A stretch of 8,509 nt of DNA from Clostridiales bacterium (GTDB taxonomy: Bacteria > Bacillota > Clostridia > Lachnospirales > Lachnospiraceae). The position numbers and the translations under genes are program-made. A model generated the notes under the pieces. It saw nothing but the letters and a program-made list of their open reading frames with translations, made no database searches and was not told the DNA's origin. Positions 1-6,707 of the stretch are shown here, one piece after another (within the stretch, counting starts at the first letter, position 1; every line of letters begins with the position of its first letter). The stretch covers positions 1 to 8,509 of the forward strand of contig JAATEU010000591.1 of the NCBI GenBank assembly GCA_015655565.1. The letters are read 5' to 3'.

Positions 1-1214
1 GCTGTCTCAGTCTGCTCCCCATTTTCCATGATTTGAATCCAGACGTTATTGCCTGCTAATTCATCCGCACCAATAATTATCGTATTTTCAGCACCTATTT
101 TATTGGCATATTTCATCTGGGCCTTAACACTTCGGTCCATGTAATCGGTTTCAACCACAATGCCGGCACTTCTAAGTTCGTTTACTATTTTATAAGCTGC
201 CGCTTTTGCTTCCCCTCCCAGGATACCAACATATAACTCAATTGCCGGTTCCGGTTCCGGTTCAACCTTTTCTTTGTCCATGAAATAAATAATACGTTCA
301 ATCCCCATACCGAAACCAACGGAAGGGATATCCTGTTTCTCGTCTATTTCATGAATCAGATTATCGTAACGGCCGCCGCCGCACAAGGTGAAACCGTCCC
401 CGTTAACAAATTCAAATACGGTCCTGGTATAATAATCAAGCCCTCTTACAATACCCGTATCTATTTCAAAGGGAATATTTAATTCCTTTAGCAAGTTCTG
501 TAATTCTTCAAAATGGCTCCTGCATTCCTCATCCAGATATTCAATGGTCCTTGGGGCATCTTTTACGATTTCTTTACAGGCAGGAACCTTACAATCCAAA
601 ACCCTTAACGGATTTTTTTGCATTCTTTCCCTGCAGGTCGGACATAAGTGCTCTTCCTTTTGCTTCAGGAACTTCAACAGGGCTTCATTGTAGGTCTTTC
701 TGCAGTTGCCGCAGCCAATGCTGTTAATGTGTAATTTTGCATTTTTAAGACCTATCTTTTCAATAAAAGCAGTAACTAAGGTTATTAATTCCACCTCCGC
801 CAAGGGACTCTTAGAACCTATAAATTCCACGCCGAACTGGTGATGCTGACGCATTCTTCCGCTTTGGGGCTGCTCATAACGGAAAGCAGGCGTTATATAA
901 AATAACTTGGTCGGCTGGCTTTCCGCATACAGGTTATTTTCCAGGTAGGCCCTGATTGCACCTGCCGTACCTTCCGGTTTTAAGGTTATACTTCTCTCCC
1001 CCTTATCCAAAAAGGTATACATTTCCTTCTGGACCACGTCCGTTGTCTCCCCTACGCTTCTTTGGAATAATACGGTATGTTCAAATACCGGCGTAATTAC
1101 TTCTTTTATATTATACGTCCTGCATAATTTTCTCGCTAATTCTTCAATCCTGGTTCTTTTGTACATATTGCTGCCAAACCAGTCCTGTGTACCTTTCGGT
1201 CTTTGTGTAATCAT
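1..1214 (-). CDS. hisS: Histidyl-tRNA synthetase, 3' end cut by window edge
   Basis: Class II aminoacyl-tRNA synthetase that charges tRNA-His with histidine in the cytoplasm. I translated 404 complete codons from the ATG at 1214; the family is usually about 415-430 residues, so only the extreme C-terminus is missing. Visible landmarks are motif 2 ([17 protein letters not shown], residues 111-127), the HisRS-specific RGLDYY (257-262), the glycine-rich CGGGRYDNL (278-286) and motif 3 (GFGMGIERI, 300-308). The anticodon-binding domain follows a Glu-Pro linker near 318-323. The insertion region carries Cys168, 171, 191, 194, 208 and 213, which E. coli HisRS mostly lacks. The start is supported by GGAGG seven bases upstream. 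It is the last visible gene of the relA string, 26 nt after the HD-GYP gene, with no room for a T-box leader in that gap. Identification is secure. Confidence 0.97.
   Translation of the reverse strand, partial: MITQRPKGTQDWFGSNMYKRTRIEELARKLCRTYNIKEVITPVFEHTVLFQRSVGETTDVVQKEMYTFLDKGERSITLKPEGTAGAIRAYLENNLYAESQPTKLFYITPAFRYEQPQSGRMRQHHQFGVEFIGSKSPLAEVELITLVTAFIEKIGLKNAKLHINSIGCGNCRKTYNEALLKFLKQKEEHLCPTCRERMQKNPLRVLDCKVPACKEIVKDAPRTIEYLDEECRSHFEELQNLLKELNIPFEIDTGIVRGLDYYTRTVFEFVNGDGFTLCGGGRYDNLIHEIDEKQDIPSVGFGMGIERIIYFMDKEKVEPEPEPAIELYVGILGGEAKAAAYKIVNELRSAGIVVETDYMDRSVKAQMKYANKIGAENTIIIGADELAGNNVWIQIMENGEQTET
245..262. repeat. Three tandem hexanucleotide copies inside hisS
   Basis: CCGGTT is repeated three times in perfect tandem on the plus strand. 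Read on the coding strand it encodes alternating Glu-Pro in the linker between the HisRS catalytic core and its C-terminal anticodon-binding domain. Gain or loss of a copy would stay in frame and change only linker length. Confidence 0.85.
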
Positions 1215-1221
1215 CTTATAA

Positions 1222-1226
1222 CCTCC
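1222..1226 (-). promoter_or_regulatory. Ribosome binding site of hisS
   Basis: GGAGG lies seven bases before the hisS ATG at 1214, in the 26-nt gap after the HD-GYP gene. It fixes the hisS start, and the translated N-terminus ([11 protein letters not shown]) matches the usual beginning of bacterial HisRS. Confidence 0.85.
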
Positions 1227-1240
1227 GAATCCATCCGATT

Positions 1241-1293
1241 TTAATAAAAACCATCACGGAGTATTTTCCTCCAGATGTATGGTTTTTTATTAA
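1241..1293 (-). terminator. Terminator-like inverted repeat overlapping the HD-GYP stop codon
   Basis: The arms at 1241-1254 and 1279-1293 are complementary over 14 bases with one extra A bulged in the second arm. A smaller inner stem, GGAG (1258-1261) with CTCC (1269-1272), has a 7-nt loop. Read on the minus strand the structure starts with an A-run and CC and ends in GG followed by TTTTTATT, the layout of an intrinsic terminator that could work in both directions. It lies entirely in the last codons and stop of the HD-GYP gene, immediately before hisS. It may attenuate hisS transcription or protect an RNA end. The function is inferred; the symmetry is seen directly. Confidence 0.5.
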
Positions 1294-1894
1294 TGCTTTC
1301 TACAAATTCTTCAACTTCAATAAATTCCTCCGAATGTACCACCCGTAAAAAAGCAAGAAATATCTCCATGTCAAAATTCTTTACTTCCTCAATCAACAAT
1401 TTTATAGCTGTTTCCTGATGAAAAGCAGCCCGATATATCCTATCAGAAATAAGGGCGGCATACACATCACAGATTCTTAAAATCCTGGCTCCGATAGGAA
1501 TGGAGGCTTCCTTACGGTTCTCCGGATAACCGGACCCATCATAATTTTCATGGTGATGGTAAACGGATTGCAGTAAAACATCACTATAACCGTAATTCTT
1601 TAATATTTCATAGCCTATAACAGGGTGCATTCTTATATATTTCATTTCTTCCACCGTGAGGGTATCTTTACTTCTTCCATACAAAAACCGGCCTAATTTT
1701 AATTTCCCGATATCATGGACCAATCCGGCCTGTGCCATGGTATAACAGAATTCTTCCTCCATGTTCATTTCCTTTGATAGGAGAAAAGCCAGTTTGCTGA
1801 CTAAAATCCCATGATCGATAGCCTCTTCCAGGTCATCTTTCATGACAGCCTCATGATCCGCTTCTAATATTCCAATTTCTTCCTGTAACAGCAT
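1241..1894 (-). CDS. Stand-alone HD-GYP domain phosphohydrolase
   Basis: This 217-residue protein is essentially one HD-GYP domain, the family of metal-dependent phosphodiesterases that hydrolyse cyclic di-GMP. Visible residues are His28, the HDIGK box (60-64), His90, HHHE (113-116), the DGSGYP signature (119-124), and Asp143 in CDVYAAL followed by SDRIYR (150-155). This is a full set of metal and signature positions, so I expect an active enzyme, although substrate cannot be read from sequence. No receiver, PAS, GAF or membrane segment precedes the domain, so it probably acts as a soluble stand-alone protein. The ATG at 1894 follows an AAAGGA-type ribosome binding site. It sits 22 nt after hemZ and 26 nt before hisS, in the same apparent transcript as relA. 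Its last codons form an inverted repeat. Confidence 0.88.
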   Translation of the reverse strand: MLLQEEIGILEADHEAVMKDDLEEAIDHGILVSKLAFLLSKEMNMEEEFCYTMAQAGLVHDIGKLKLGRFLYGRSKDTLTVEEMKYIRMHPVIGYEILKNYGYSDVLLQSVYHHHENYDGSGYPENRKEASIPIGARILRICDVYAALISDRIYRAAFHQETAIKLLIEEVKNFDMEIFLAFLRVVHSEEFIEVEEFVESINKKPYIWRKILRDGFY

Positions 1895-1916
1895 CCGAAT
1901 TTCCTTTCTGGCAATA

Positions 1917-1954
1917 TTAAGAGTTATCCTGGAGAAAGTTATGCTTTCTCTTAA
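1917..1954 (-). repeat. Inverted repeat overlapping the hemZ stop codon
   Basis: Two nested symmetries share bases here. Outer arms TTAAGAG (1917-1923) and CTCTTAA (1948-1954) enclose inner arms GAGAAAG (1932-1938) and CTTTCTC (1944-1950), which have a 5-nt loop. The inner and outer pairings compete for 1948-1950. It covers the last codons and stop of hemZ. It has no clean U-tract, so I do not call it a terminator; an RNA-processing or mRNA-stability role is possible. Confidence 0.4.
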
Positions 1955-3374
1955 TCATCTCGTCAATGCGTCCGATATAATCTTTTAAGCTTTTCACATT
2001 TTCAACGCGTTCAATGCGGTTTTCTTCCTGAAATACGAATTTGGACAATGCCCCTGCACCTAAAGCCAATATGGTCTGTTTTTCTTCCATGATCAATATA
2101 TTATAAAGCCCTTCTTTGCCAAACTTAGCATAACCGATATTTTCAAGATTATCTGCCATATTCTTCTGCCTATAGAGATAATATGGCAGATAACCTGCTT
2201 CCTTTGCATAATCCGAAGTTAATTTAAACATTTCCAGGGTATCTGTGGGTGCCATATCCTGATAATTTTCCTTTTGAGTGTTTAACCGGGCGGCCCGTTT
2301 GACAGCTAAGGTATGCACAGTCAGGCTGTCCGGTTTTAATTTATCAATCTCTTTCAGGGTATAGGCCACATCTTCCTTTCTCTCACCCGGCAAGCCGATA
2401 ATCACATCCATATTAATATTCTCATGACCGGTTTCCCTTGCCGTATAAAAGGCTTCCACCACTTGGCCGACCGTATGTTGTCTGCCGATAACATCCAAGG
2501 TCTGCTGCTTCATGGACTGCGGATTAATTGAAATTCTTGTCACACCATGGTCTTTTAATACCTTTAATTTTTCAGCAGTGATACTGTCCGGTCTTCCCGC
2601 CTCCACGGTATATTCCATTACATAGGAAAAATCAAAGGTATTCCGGATATGGGTCAATAACCGGTCCAGCTGTAAGGCAGTTAAAGTAGTCGGTGTTCCG
2701 CCGCCCAGATAAACGGTACTTAATTTTTTATCCGGATAGCAGGTCCCGGCATAAGTGATTTCCTGAAATAAGACACATAAATATTGTTCTACCAGGCCTT
2801 TGGACTTCTCAAGGGAATAGGAGGTAAAAGAACAATACAGACAGGTACTCGGGCAAAAGGGGATCCCGATATATATGCTGTAGCCGTTCCGGTAATCCAG
2901 TTCCTGCAACAGGGTGATTTCACGCCCTGCAACCTGAAGACTTAAATTAGTCTTCTCTCCGGAACATAGATATTGTTCCTTCATGTAAACTTTTATATCT
3001 TCCTCCCCTATGCCCCGTTCCAGTTTTTCAAATGCTATTTTTGTCGGCCTGACACCGGTTAAGGTGCCCCAGGGTAATTTCTTTCCCGTTATATGGGATA
3101 AACAGCCATATAGCATTCTCTTTAAGTGATTCCGGTAATTTTTCTTTCCGTCCGCCGGGACGGTATCTGTTTTTTTATATAATTCCTCCTTATTTTTAAC
3201 GGCCCTTAACCGGATTATTTGTTCTCCCAAATCAATAAACATCTGTAAACCGCCCGGCTCTGCGGCTGCGGGAACGGTCTTTAAAATATTTACCTGTTCC
3301 CCCTGGTAAAATGCTTTTATTAAAGAATGTATATCATATTCATATTCGTCTTTTGATAAAAAGATCTCAATCAT
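1917..3374 (-). CDS. hemZ: Coproporphyrinogen dehydrogenase HemZ, radical SAM
   Basis: This 485-residue radical SAM protein of the HemN/HemZ group is annotated in the family as oxygen-independent oxidation of coproporphyrinogen III to protoporphyrinogen IX. The N-terminal third is the HemZ-specific extension, with the typical WGTLTGVRPTKI stretch at 102-113. The 4Fe-4S cluster motif is CPSTCLYC with Cys174, Cys178 and Cys181, preceded by YIGIPF. SAM-binding GGGTP is at 224-228, and SINPQSM and IIGLPGE follow as in HemN-like enzymes. The length fits HemZ. The ATG at 3374 has GGGAG six bases upstream. It lies 21 nt after the hydrolase gene and 22 nt before the HD-GYP gene. Many HemN-like proteins do other chemistry, for example HemW-type heme handling. 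The family is therefore certain, but the reaction in this organism is not. Confidence 0.92.
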   Translation of the reverse strand: MIEIFLSKDEYEYDIHSLIKAFYQGEQVNILKTVPAAAEPGGLQMFIDLGEQIIRLRAVKNKEELYKKTDTVPADGKKNYRNHLKRMLYGCLSHITGKKLPWGTLTGVRPTKIAFEKLERGIGEEDIKVYMKEQYLCSGEKTNLSLQVAGREITLLQELDYRNGYSIYIGIPFCPSTCLYCSFTSYSLEKSKGLVEQYLCVLFQEITYAGTCYPDKKLSTVYLGGGTPTTLTALQLDRLLTHIRNTFDFSYVMEYTVEAGRPDSITAEKLKVLKDHGVTRISINPQSMKQQTLDVIGRQHTVGQVVEAFYTARETGHENINMDVIIGLPGERKEDVAYTLKEIDKLKPDSLTVHTLAVKRAARLNTQKENYQDMAPTDTLEMFKLTSDYAKEAGYLPYYLYRQKNMADNLENIGYAKFGKEGLYNILIMEEKQTILALGAGALSKFVFQEENRIERVENVKSLKDYIGRIDEMIKRKHNFLQDNS

Positions 3375-3380
3375 GACGGA

Positions 3381-3385
3381 CTCCC
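3381..3385 (-). promoter_or_regulatory. Ribosome binding site of hemZ
   Basis: GGGAG lies six bases before the hemZ ATG at 3374, inside the 21-nt gap that follows the hydrolase stop codon. It supports the chosen start. Confidence 0.75.
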
Positions 3386-3395
3386 ATCTGATTTA

Positions 3396-4040
3396 TTACA
3401 AATCCCAAAAGTTATTTTCACCTAAATAAGGATTGTAAATTCTTTCATGGCCTATAGTAGTTTGATCTCCATGGCCGGGATAGACCTTCACTTCATCCGG
3501 CAATGCCATTAATTTCTCCCGGATGGATTTAATCAGGGTACCCATATCACCGGTGGGCAGATCCGTTCTGCCTACGGATTCATAAAATAAAGTATCCCCG
3601 CTGAACAATACCTTCTCTTCCCATAAGTAATAGCACACCCCTCCCGCCGTATGCCCGGGTGTATGGATTACTTTTATATTAATTCCCGCCAGGGAGATTA
3701 TTTCATTATCCTGAAGCAATTTATCCGGTGTTAAGACAACATTTTTCCCGATCATATGGGAACCGTTTTTATCAGAATCTTCCAGCAGTTCTTTTTCCGC
3801 CTCGGAAGCATATACCGGTATATGATAAAAATCAGCTAAATCACCTGCAGCCATAATATGGTCAAAATGTCCATGGGTTAATAAAACGGCAACAGGATTT
3901 AATTCCTGTTCCTTCAGATTATTTTTTATCTTTAAAGCCTGATCCGGCGGATCAATCACAATTGTTTCTTTGGTTTGATCATTGGATACGATATAACAAT
4001 TGGTATGAACCATACCTAATACATAGGACTGAATTTTCAT
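3396..4040 (-). CDS. Metallo-beta-lactamase fold hydrolase, glyoxalase II-like
   Basis: This is a compact MBL-fold hydrolase of 214 residues from the chosen start, of the YcbL/glyoxalase-II-like type found next to relA in many clostridia. Metal ligands are visible in order: the THGHFDH box (55-61, with His56, His58, Asp60, His61), His130 in HTPGHT, Asp149 in SGDTLF, and His190 in YPGHG. GRTDLPTGD after the Asp is typical of this subgroup. Likely chemistry is hydrolysis of a thioester such as a glutathione- or other thiol-derived lactoyl ester, but the substrate is not known. Start choice: ATG at 4040 has GGAG six bases upstream and gives MKIQSYVLGMVHTNCYIV, where family members usually begin. 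ATG at 4052 (GGGGG six bases upstream) is also possible. A TTG at 4073 would overlap the relA stop by four bases but lacks a ribosome binding site. Confidence 0.9.
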   Translation of the reverse strand: MKIQSYVLGMVHTNCYIVSNDQTKETIVIDPPDQALKIKNNLKEQELNPVAVLLTHGHFDHIMAAGDLADFYHIPVYASEAEKELLEDSDKNGSHMIGKNVVLTPDKLLQDNEIISLAGINIKVIHTPGHTAGGVCYYLWEEKVLFSGDTLFYESVGRTDLPTGDMGTLIKSIREKLMALPDEVKVYPGHGDQTTIGHERIYNPYLGENNFWDL

Positions 4041-4046
4041 TAAGCG

Positions 4047-4050
4047 CTCC
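4047..4050 (-). promoter_or_regulatory. Ribosome binding site that favours the ATG at 4040
   Basis: GGAG with six-base spacing precedes the ATG at 4040 of the MBL hydrolase. A competing GGGGG at 4059-4063 has the same spacing to the ATG at 4052. The choice between them rests mainly on the usual N-terminus of the family. Confidence 0.5.
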
Positions 4051-4069
4051 ATCTGCTTCCCCCATTCTC

Positions 4070-6376
4070 TCAACCGGTAGTACGTTCTATATCCAGTACA
4101 CTTTCAACACCCCGGAGTTTTGCCACAATGTACCTTAGCTGCTCCACTCCATTTATTTCAAAGCCTACACTAATGGTTGCAGTACCCTGTTTACTGGTCC
4201 GGACAGTCATTGACGTAACATCAATCTTATTTTCTGTTAAAATTTTAGATACGTCTACTAAGACACCGCTTCGGTTATTTGCATAAATTTTAATTTCGGC
4301 AGCATAAAGTTCACCGCCCTGGGATTTATCCGGAGATAAATTCCACTCTGCTTCAATTAACCTGGCCCGGTCTTCTTCCGATAAATTCATAAGGTTAAAG
4401 CAGTCGGTCCGATGGATGGATACACCACGTCCCCTTGTTACAAAGCCTATAATTTCATCCCCCGGTACCGGACTGCAGCATTTAGAAAACCTGACCGCAA
4501 CATCATGGATTCCTTCCACTACGATACCGCTTTTGGATTTGGCAAAATCAGCAGGCTTATTTTCCTTTATTTCCGAAAGATTGTCTAAAACCTTTTCATC
4601 CGTAATTTCTTTCTTATGCTTCTTATCGTATTCATCCTTCAGTTTATTGACTACCTGGCCTTCTTTCAGACCGCCATGCCCTACGGCGGCATAAATGGAA
4701 TCCCAATCTCGCAATCCATATTTTACCATGACCTTATTCATAAATTCAGGCTTTAACAATTCACTGATATTAATACCCTTCGTTTTACAATAGGAAGTAA
4801 TCATTTCTTTACCGCGAGTTATGTTATCTTCCTTAAGTTCCGTTTTAAACCATTGGTTTATTTTGTTTTTCGCCTGGGTACTCTTAACTAATAATAACCA
4901 GTCCCTGCTGGGTCCCTTGGAATTTTGGGATGTAATGATTTCAATCCGGTCGCCGTTTTGTATTACATAATCTATATTGACTAATTTACCGTTCACTCTT
5001 GCTCCCACCATCTTATTTCCCACGGCACTATGAATGCTGTATGCAAAATCAATGGGAGTGGAACCGTTGGGTAAATTCTTGACATCTCCGGTTGGAGTAA
5101 AACAGTATACGCTTTCAGAAAATAAATCCAAATCACTTTTAAGAAGACTTAAGAATTCTTTGTTATCCGACATGTCCCTCTGCCACTCTAAAATCTGACG
5201 CAGCCAGGTAAGCTTAGCCTCTTCCGTATCTTGTGTATTCTTTCCATCCTGCCCTTCCTTATATTTCCAGTGAGCGGCAATACCATATTCGGCCGTCCGG
5301 TGCATCTCATAGGTCCTGATCTGGATTTCAAAAGGCTGTCCGCCAGGTCCAATCAAAGTAGTATGAAGGGATTGATACATATTTTGCTTCGGCATGGCGA
5401 TATAATCCTTAAACCGCCCTGGTATAGGCTTATACATCTCATGTATTACACCCAGGGCGGCATAACAGTCCTTAACGGACTCCACTACAATTCGTACTGC
5501 AAATAAATCAAATATCTGATCCAATGTCTTACTTTGATTTACCATTTTTTTATAAATACTGAAAAAATGTTTTATACGACCGTCTATTCTTGCATCAATT
5601 TCCGCTGCCTTAATATGATACCTGACTTCTTCTACAATTCCATTAATGATTTCTTTCCTTTCACCCTTTTTGGAATTAATTCTCTCGGTTAATTCCTTAT
5701 ATACTTCCGGTTCCAGATATTTTAAAGATAAATCATCCAATTCTATTTTTATTTTGGAAATACCAAGTCTCTGTGCAATGGGTGCATAGATATCCATGGT
5801 TTCCCTTGCTTTTTCCTTTTGTTTAATTGGCGTCTGATATTGAAGGGTGCGCATATTGTGCAGCCGGTCGGCTAATTTTATTAAGATTACGCGAATATCC
5901 TTTGCCATAGCTAAAAACATTTTCCTTAAATTCTCAGCCTGAATTTCCACTTTATCCTTGGAATAACTAAGCTGAGTCAGTTTCGTAACTCCATCCACCA
6001 ATAAAGCAATTTCATCATTAAACTCTTTGGAAATCTCATCAACGGTACAAACCGTATCCTCCACTACATCATGAAGCAGTCCTGCAACGATGGTTTCTTT
6101 GTCTAATTCCAGTTCAGCTAATATGATAGCCACGCACAGAGGATGGATAATATATGGCTCACCGGATTTTCTAAACTGGCCCTTATGGGCCGTGTCCGCA
6201 GCCTGGAAAGCTCTTTCAATCATGGAAATATCGGCAGACGGATGGTAACTCCTCACAATTTTGACTAATTCCTTAAATAATATTTCGGGACTTGTAAAAT
6301 CTGCCGGAATAATCATTTCTGTATGTTTTTTGTCGTTATGAATGCTTTCCCCCGTATTATTTGCCTTGACTTCCAT
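4070..6376 (-). CDS. relA: Bifunctional (p)ppGpp synthetase/hydrolase, long RSH type
   Basis: Full-length 768-residue RelA/SpoT homologue that makes (p)ppGpp from ATP and GTP/GDP and also hydrolyses it, the stringent-response enzyme bound to ribosomes. The N-terminal hydrolase domain has intact HD residues: His78, HDVVEDT (102-108) and Asp170 in LADRLHN. The synthetase domain (about 265-375) carries RFKD at 321-324, the basic RxKD motif of bifunctional enzymes, where E. coli RelA has ExDD. It also has YQSLHT (334-339) and FEIQIRT (349-355). A TGS domain (about 423-483), the conserved-cysteine region with GIHDVAVRFSKCC (622-634) and a C-terminal ACT domain (about 691-766) follow. The ATG at 6376 is preceded by AGGTGGTGA and, about 35 nt upstream, by a consensus-like promoter. 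It is the first gene of the string ending in hisS. Often also named rel or spoT. Confidence 0.97.
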   Translation of the reverse strand: MEVKANNTGESIHNDKKHTEMIIPADFTSPEILFKELVKIVRSYHPSADISMIERAFQAADTAHKGQFRKSGEPYIIHPLCVAIILAELELDKETIVAGLLHDVVEDTVCTVDEISKEFNDEIALLVDGVTKLTQLSYSKDKVEIQAENLRKMFLAMAKDIRVILIKLADRLHNMRTLQYQTPIKQKEKARETMDIYAPIAQRLGISKIKIELDDLSLKYLEPEVYKELTERINSKKGERKEIINGIVEEVRYHIKAAEIDARIDGRIKHFFSIYKKMVNQSKTLDQIFDLFAVRIVVESVKDCYAALGVIHEMYKPIPGRFKDYIAMPKQNMYQSLHTTLIGPGGQPFEIQIRTYEMHRTAEYGIAAHWKYKEGQDGKNTQDTEEAKLTWLRQILEWQRDMSDNKEFLSLLKSDLDLFSESVYCFTPTGDVKNLPNGSTPIDFAYSIHSAVGNKMVGARVNGKLVNIDYVIQNGDRIEIITSQNSKGPSRDWLLLVKSTQAKNKINQWFKTELKEDNITRGKEMITSYCKTKGINISELLKPEFMNKVMVKYGLRDWDSIYAAVGHGGLKEGQVVNKLKDEYDKKHKKEITDEKVLDNLSEIKENKPADFAKSKSGIVVEGIHDVAVRFSKCCSPVPGDEIIGFVTRGRGVSIHRTDCFNLMNLSEEDRARLIEAEWNLSPDKSQGGELYAAEIKIYANNRSGVLVDVSKILTENKIDVTSMTVRTSKQGTATISVGFEINGVEQLRYIVAKLRGVESVLDIERTTG

Positions 6377-6382
6377 GACATC

Positions 6383-6389
6383 ACCACCT
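6383..6389 (-). promoter_or_regulatory. Ribosome binding site of relA
   Basis: On the minus strand AGGTGGT, continuing GA, matches the anti-Shine-Dalgarno complement AGGAGGTGA with one mismatch. It ends a few bases before the ATG at 6376, which decides the relA start. Confidence 0.8.
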
Positions 6390-6410
6390 AGTTTATAAGT
6401 TTATCTTATT

Positions 6411-6439
6411 ATTATAATCAATCTATTAGAAAAAATCAA
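6411..6439 (-). promoter_or_regulatory. Sigma-A type promoter of the relA string
   Basis: TTGATT (6434-6439) and a perfect TATAAT (6411-6416) are separated by exactly 17 bases, with an A/T-rich spacer. A start site around 6403-6405 would give a leader of roughly 28 nt before the relA ATG, too short for a riboswitch. It should drive relA and the four genes after it. Confidence 0.8.
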
Positions 6440-6454
6440 TTCATTTATTGAATT
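6438..6454. repeat. AT-rich inverted repeat at the relA -35 box
   Basis: AATTCA (6438-6443) and TGAATT (6449-6454) are perfect inverted arms around a 5-nt spacer, just upstream of and overlapping the edge of the relA -35 box. It is a possible operator, but short AT-only symmetry arises easily by chance in such DNA. Confidence 0.35.
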
Positions 6455-6500
6455 ATGACATATCCTGCAGGGTTTTGTCATTGTTATACCCATTGCATAT

Positions 6501-6516
6501 CGCAGACTTGTCTGCG
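6501..6516. repeat. Perfect 7-bp inverted repeat in the apt-relA gap
   Basis: CGCAGAC (6501-6507), two central bases, then GTCTGCG (6510-6516). It is unusually GC-rich for its surroundings. Its right half (6507-6516) can also pair with part of the next hairpin (6538-6547). Confidence 0.55.
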
Positions 6517-6528
6517 GTACTGCCACAT

Positions 6529-6563
6529 ACAATAGAATGCGGACAAGACGCGTATTCTATTGT
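6529..6563. repeat. 13-bp inverted repeat with 9-nt loop in the apt-relA gap
   Basis: The arms at 6529-6541 and 6551-6563 pair over 13 positions, with one G-T wobble when read on the plus strand and an A-C mismatch when read on the minus strand. The loop begins GACAAG, complementary to CTTGTC inside the neighbouring inverted repeat at 6507-6512. There is no U-tract on either side, so it is not a simple terminator. It could be a structured RNA element or a remnant of a repeated palindromic element. Confidence 0.5.
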
Positions 6564-6661
6564 CAAAAATAAATACGTTGAAAGAATGTAATAGGATAAC
6601 CGATATGGAAGCAGTCCATAAAATATTCTTCCTCCGTTTGTTATGTTTACCGGTATAAAAT

Positions 6662-6707
6662 TTTGCCATAGACAGGATGTCTTTAAATACATCCTGCCTA
6701 TGGCAAA
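6662..6707 (-). terminator. Long hairpin after apt, probable terminator
   Basis: Two 19-base arms (6662-6680 and 6689-6707) flank an 8-base loop. In the minus-strand RNA all 19 positions pair, one as G-U; on the plus strand that position is an A-C mismatch, so minus is the favoured strand. It begins 24 nt beyond the apt stop codon. The tail is AAAATTTTATA, a weak U-tract, so termination may be partial. The position and stem strength make an apt terminator the simplest reading. Confidence 0.7.

Noticed and set aside
1215..1240. T-box or other riboswitch ahead of hisS
   Set aside because: The gap is only 26 nt and is mostly ribosome binding site; no T-box sequence is visible.
1215..1257. A 12-codon minus-strand leader peptide before hisS, starting at the ATG inside the HD-GYP 3' end
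   Set aside because: It contains no histidine codons and its Shine-Dalgarno spacing is poor, so there is no sign of a histidine-sensing attenuator.
4416..5506. Plus-strand open frames of about 90 codons opposite relA
   Set aside because: They lie antisense to strongly conserved Rel domains, have no ribosome binding site and have low-complexity products; they are shadows of the real gene.
6377..6410. Riboswitch in the relA leader
   Set aside because: The predicted leader is about 28 nt with only a weak 5-bp AT stem, too small for a known riboswitch.
6453..6692. Minus-strand open frames of 79 and 61 codons in the apt-relA gap, the shorter with a possible membrane segment after a basic stretch
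   Set aside because: They overlap each other in different frames, start within the apt terminator hairpin, lack ribosome binding sites and show no family resemblance. The hydrophobic stretch is what AT-rich DNA often encodes.
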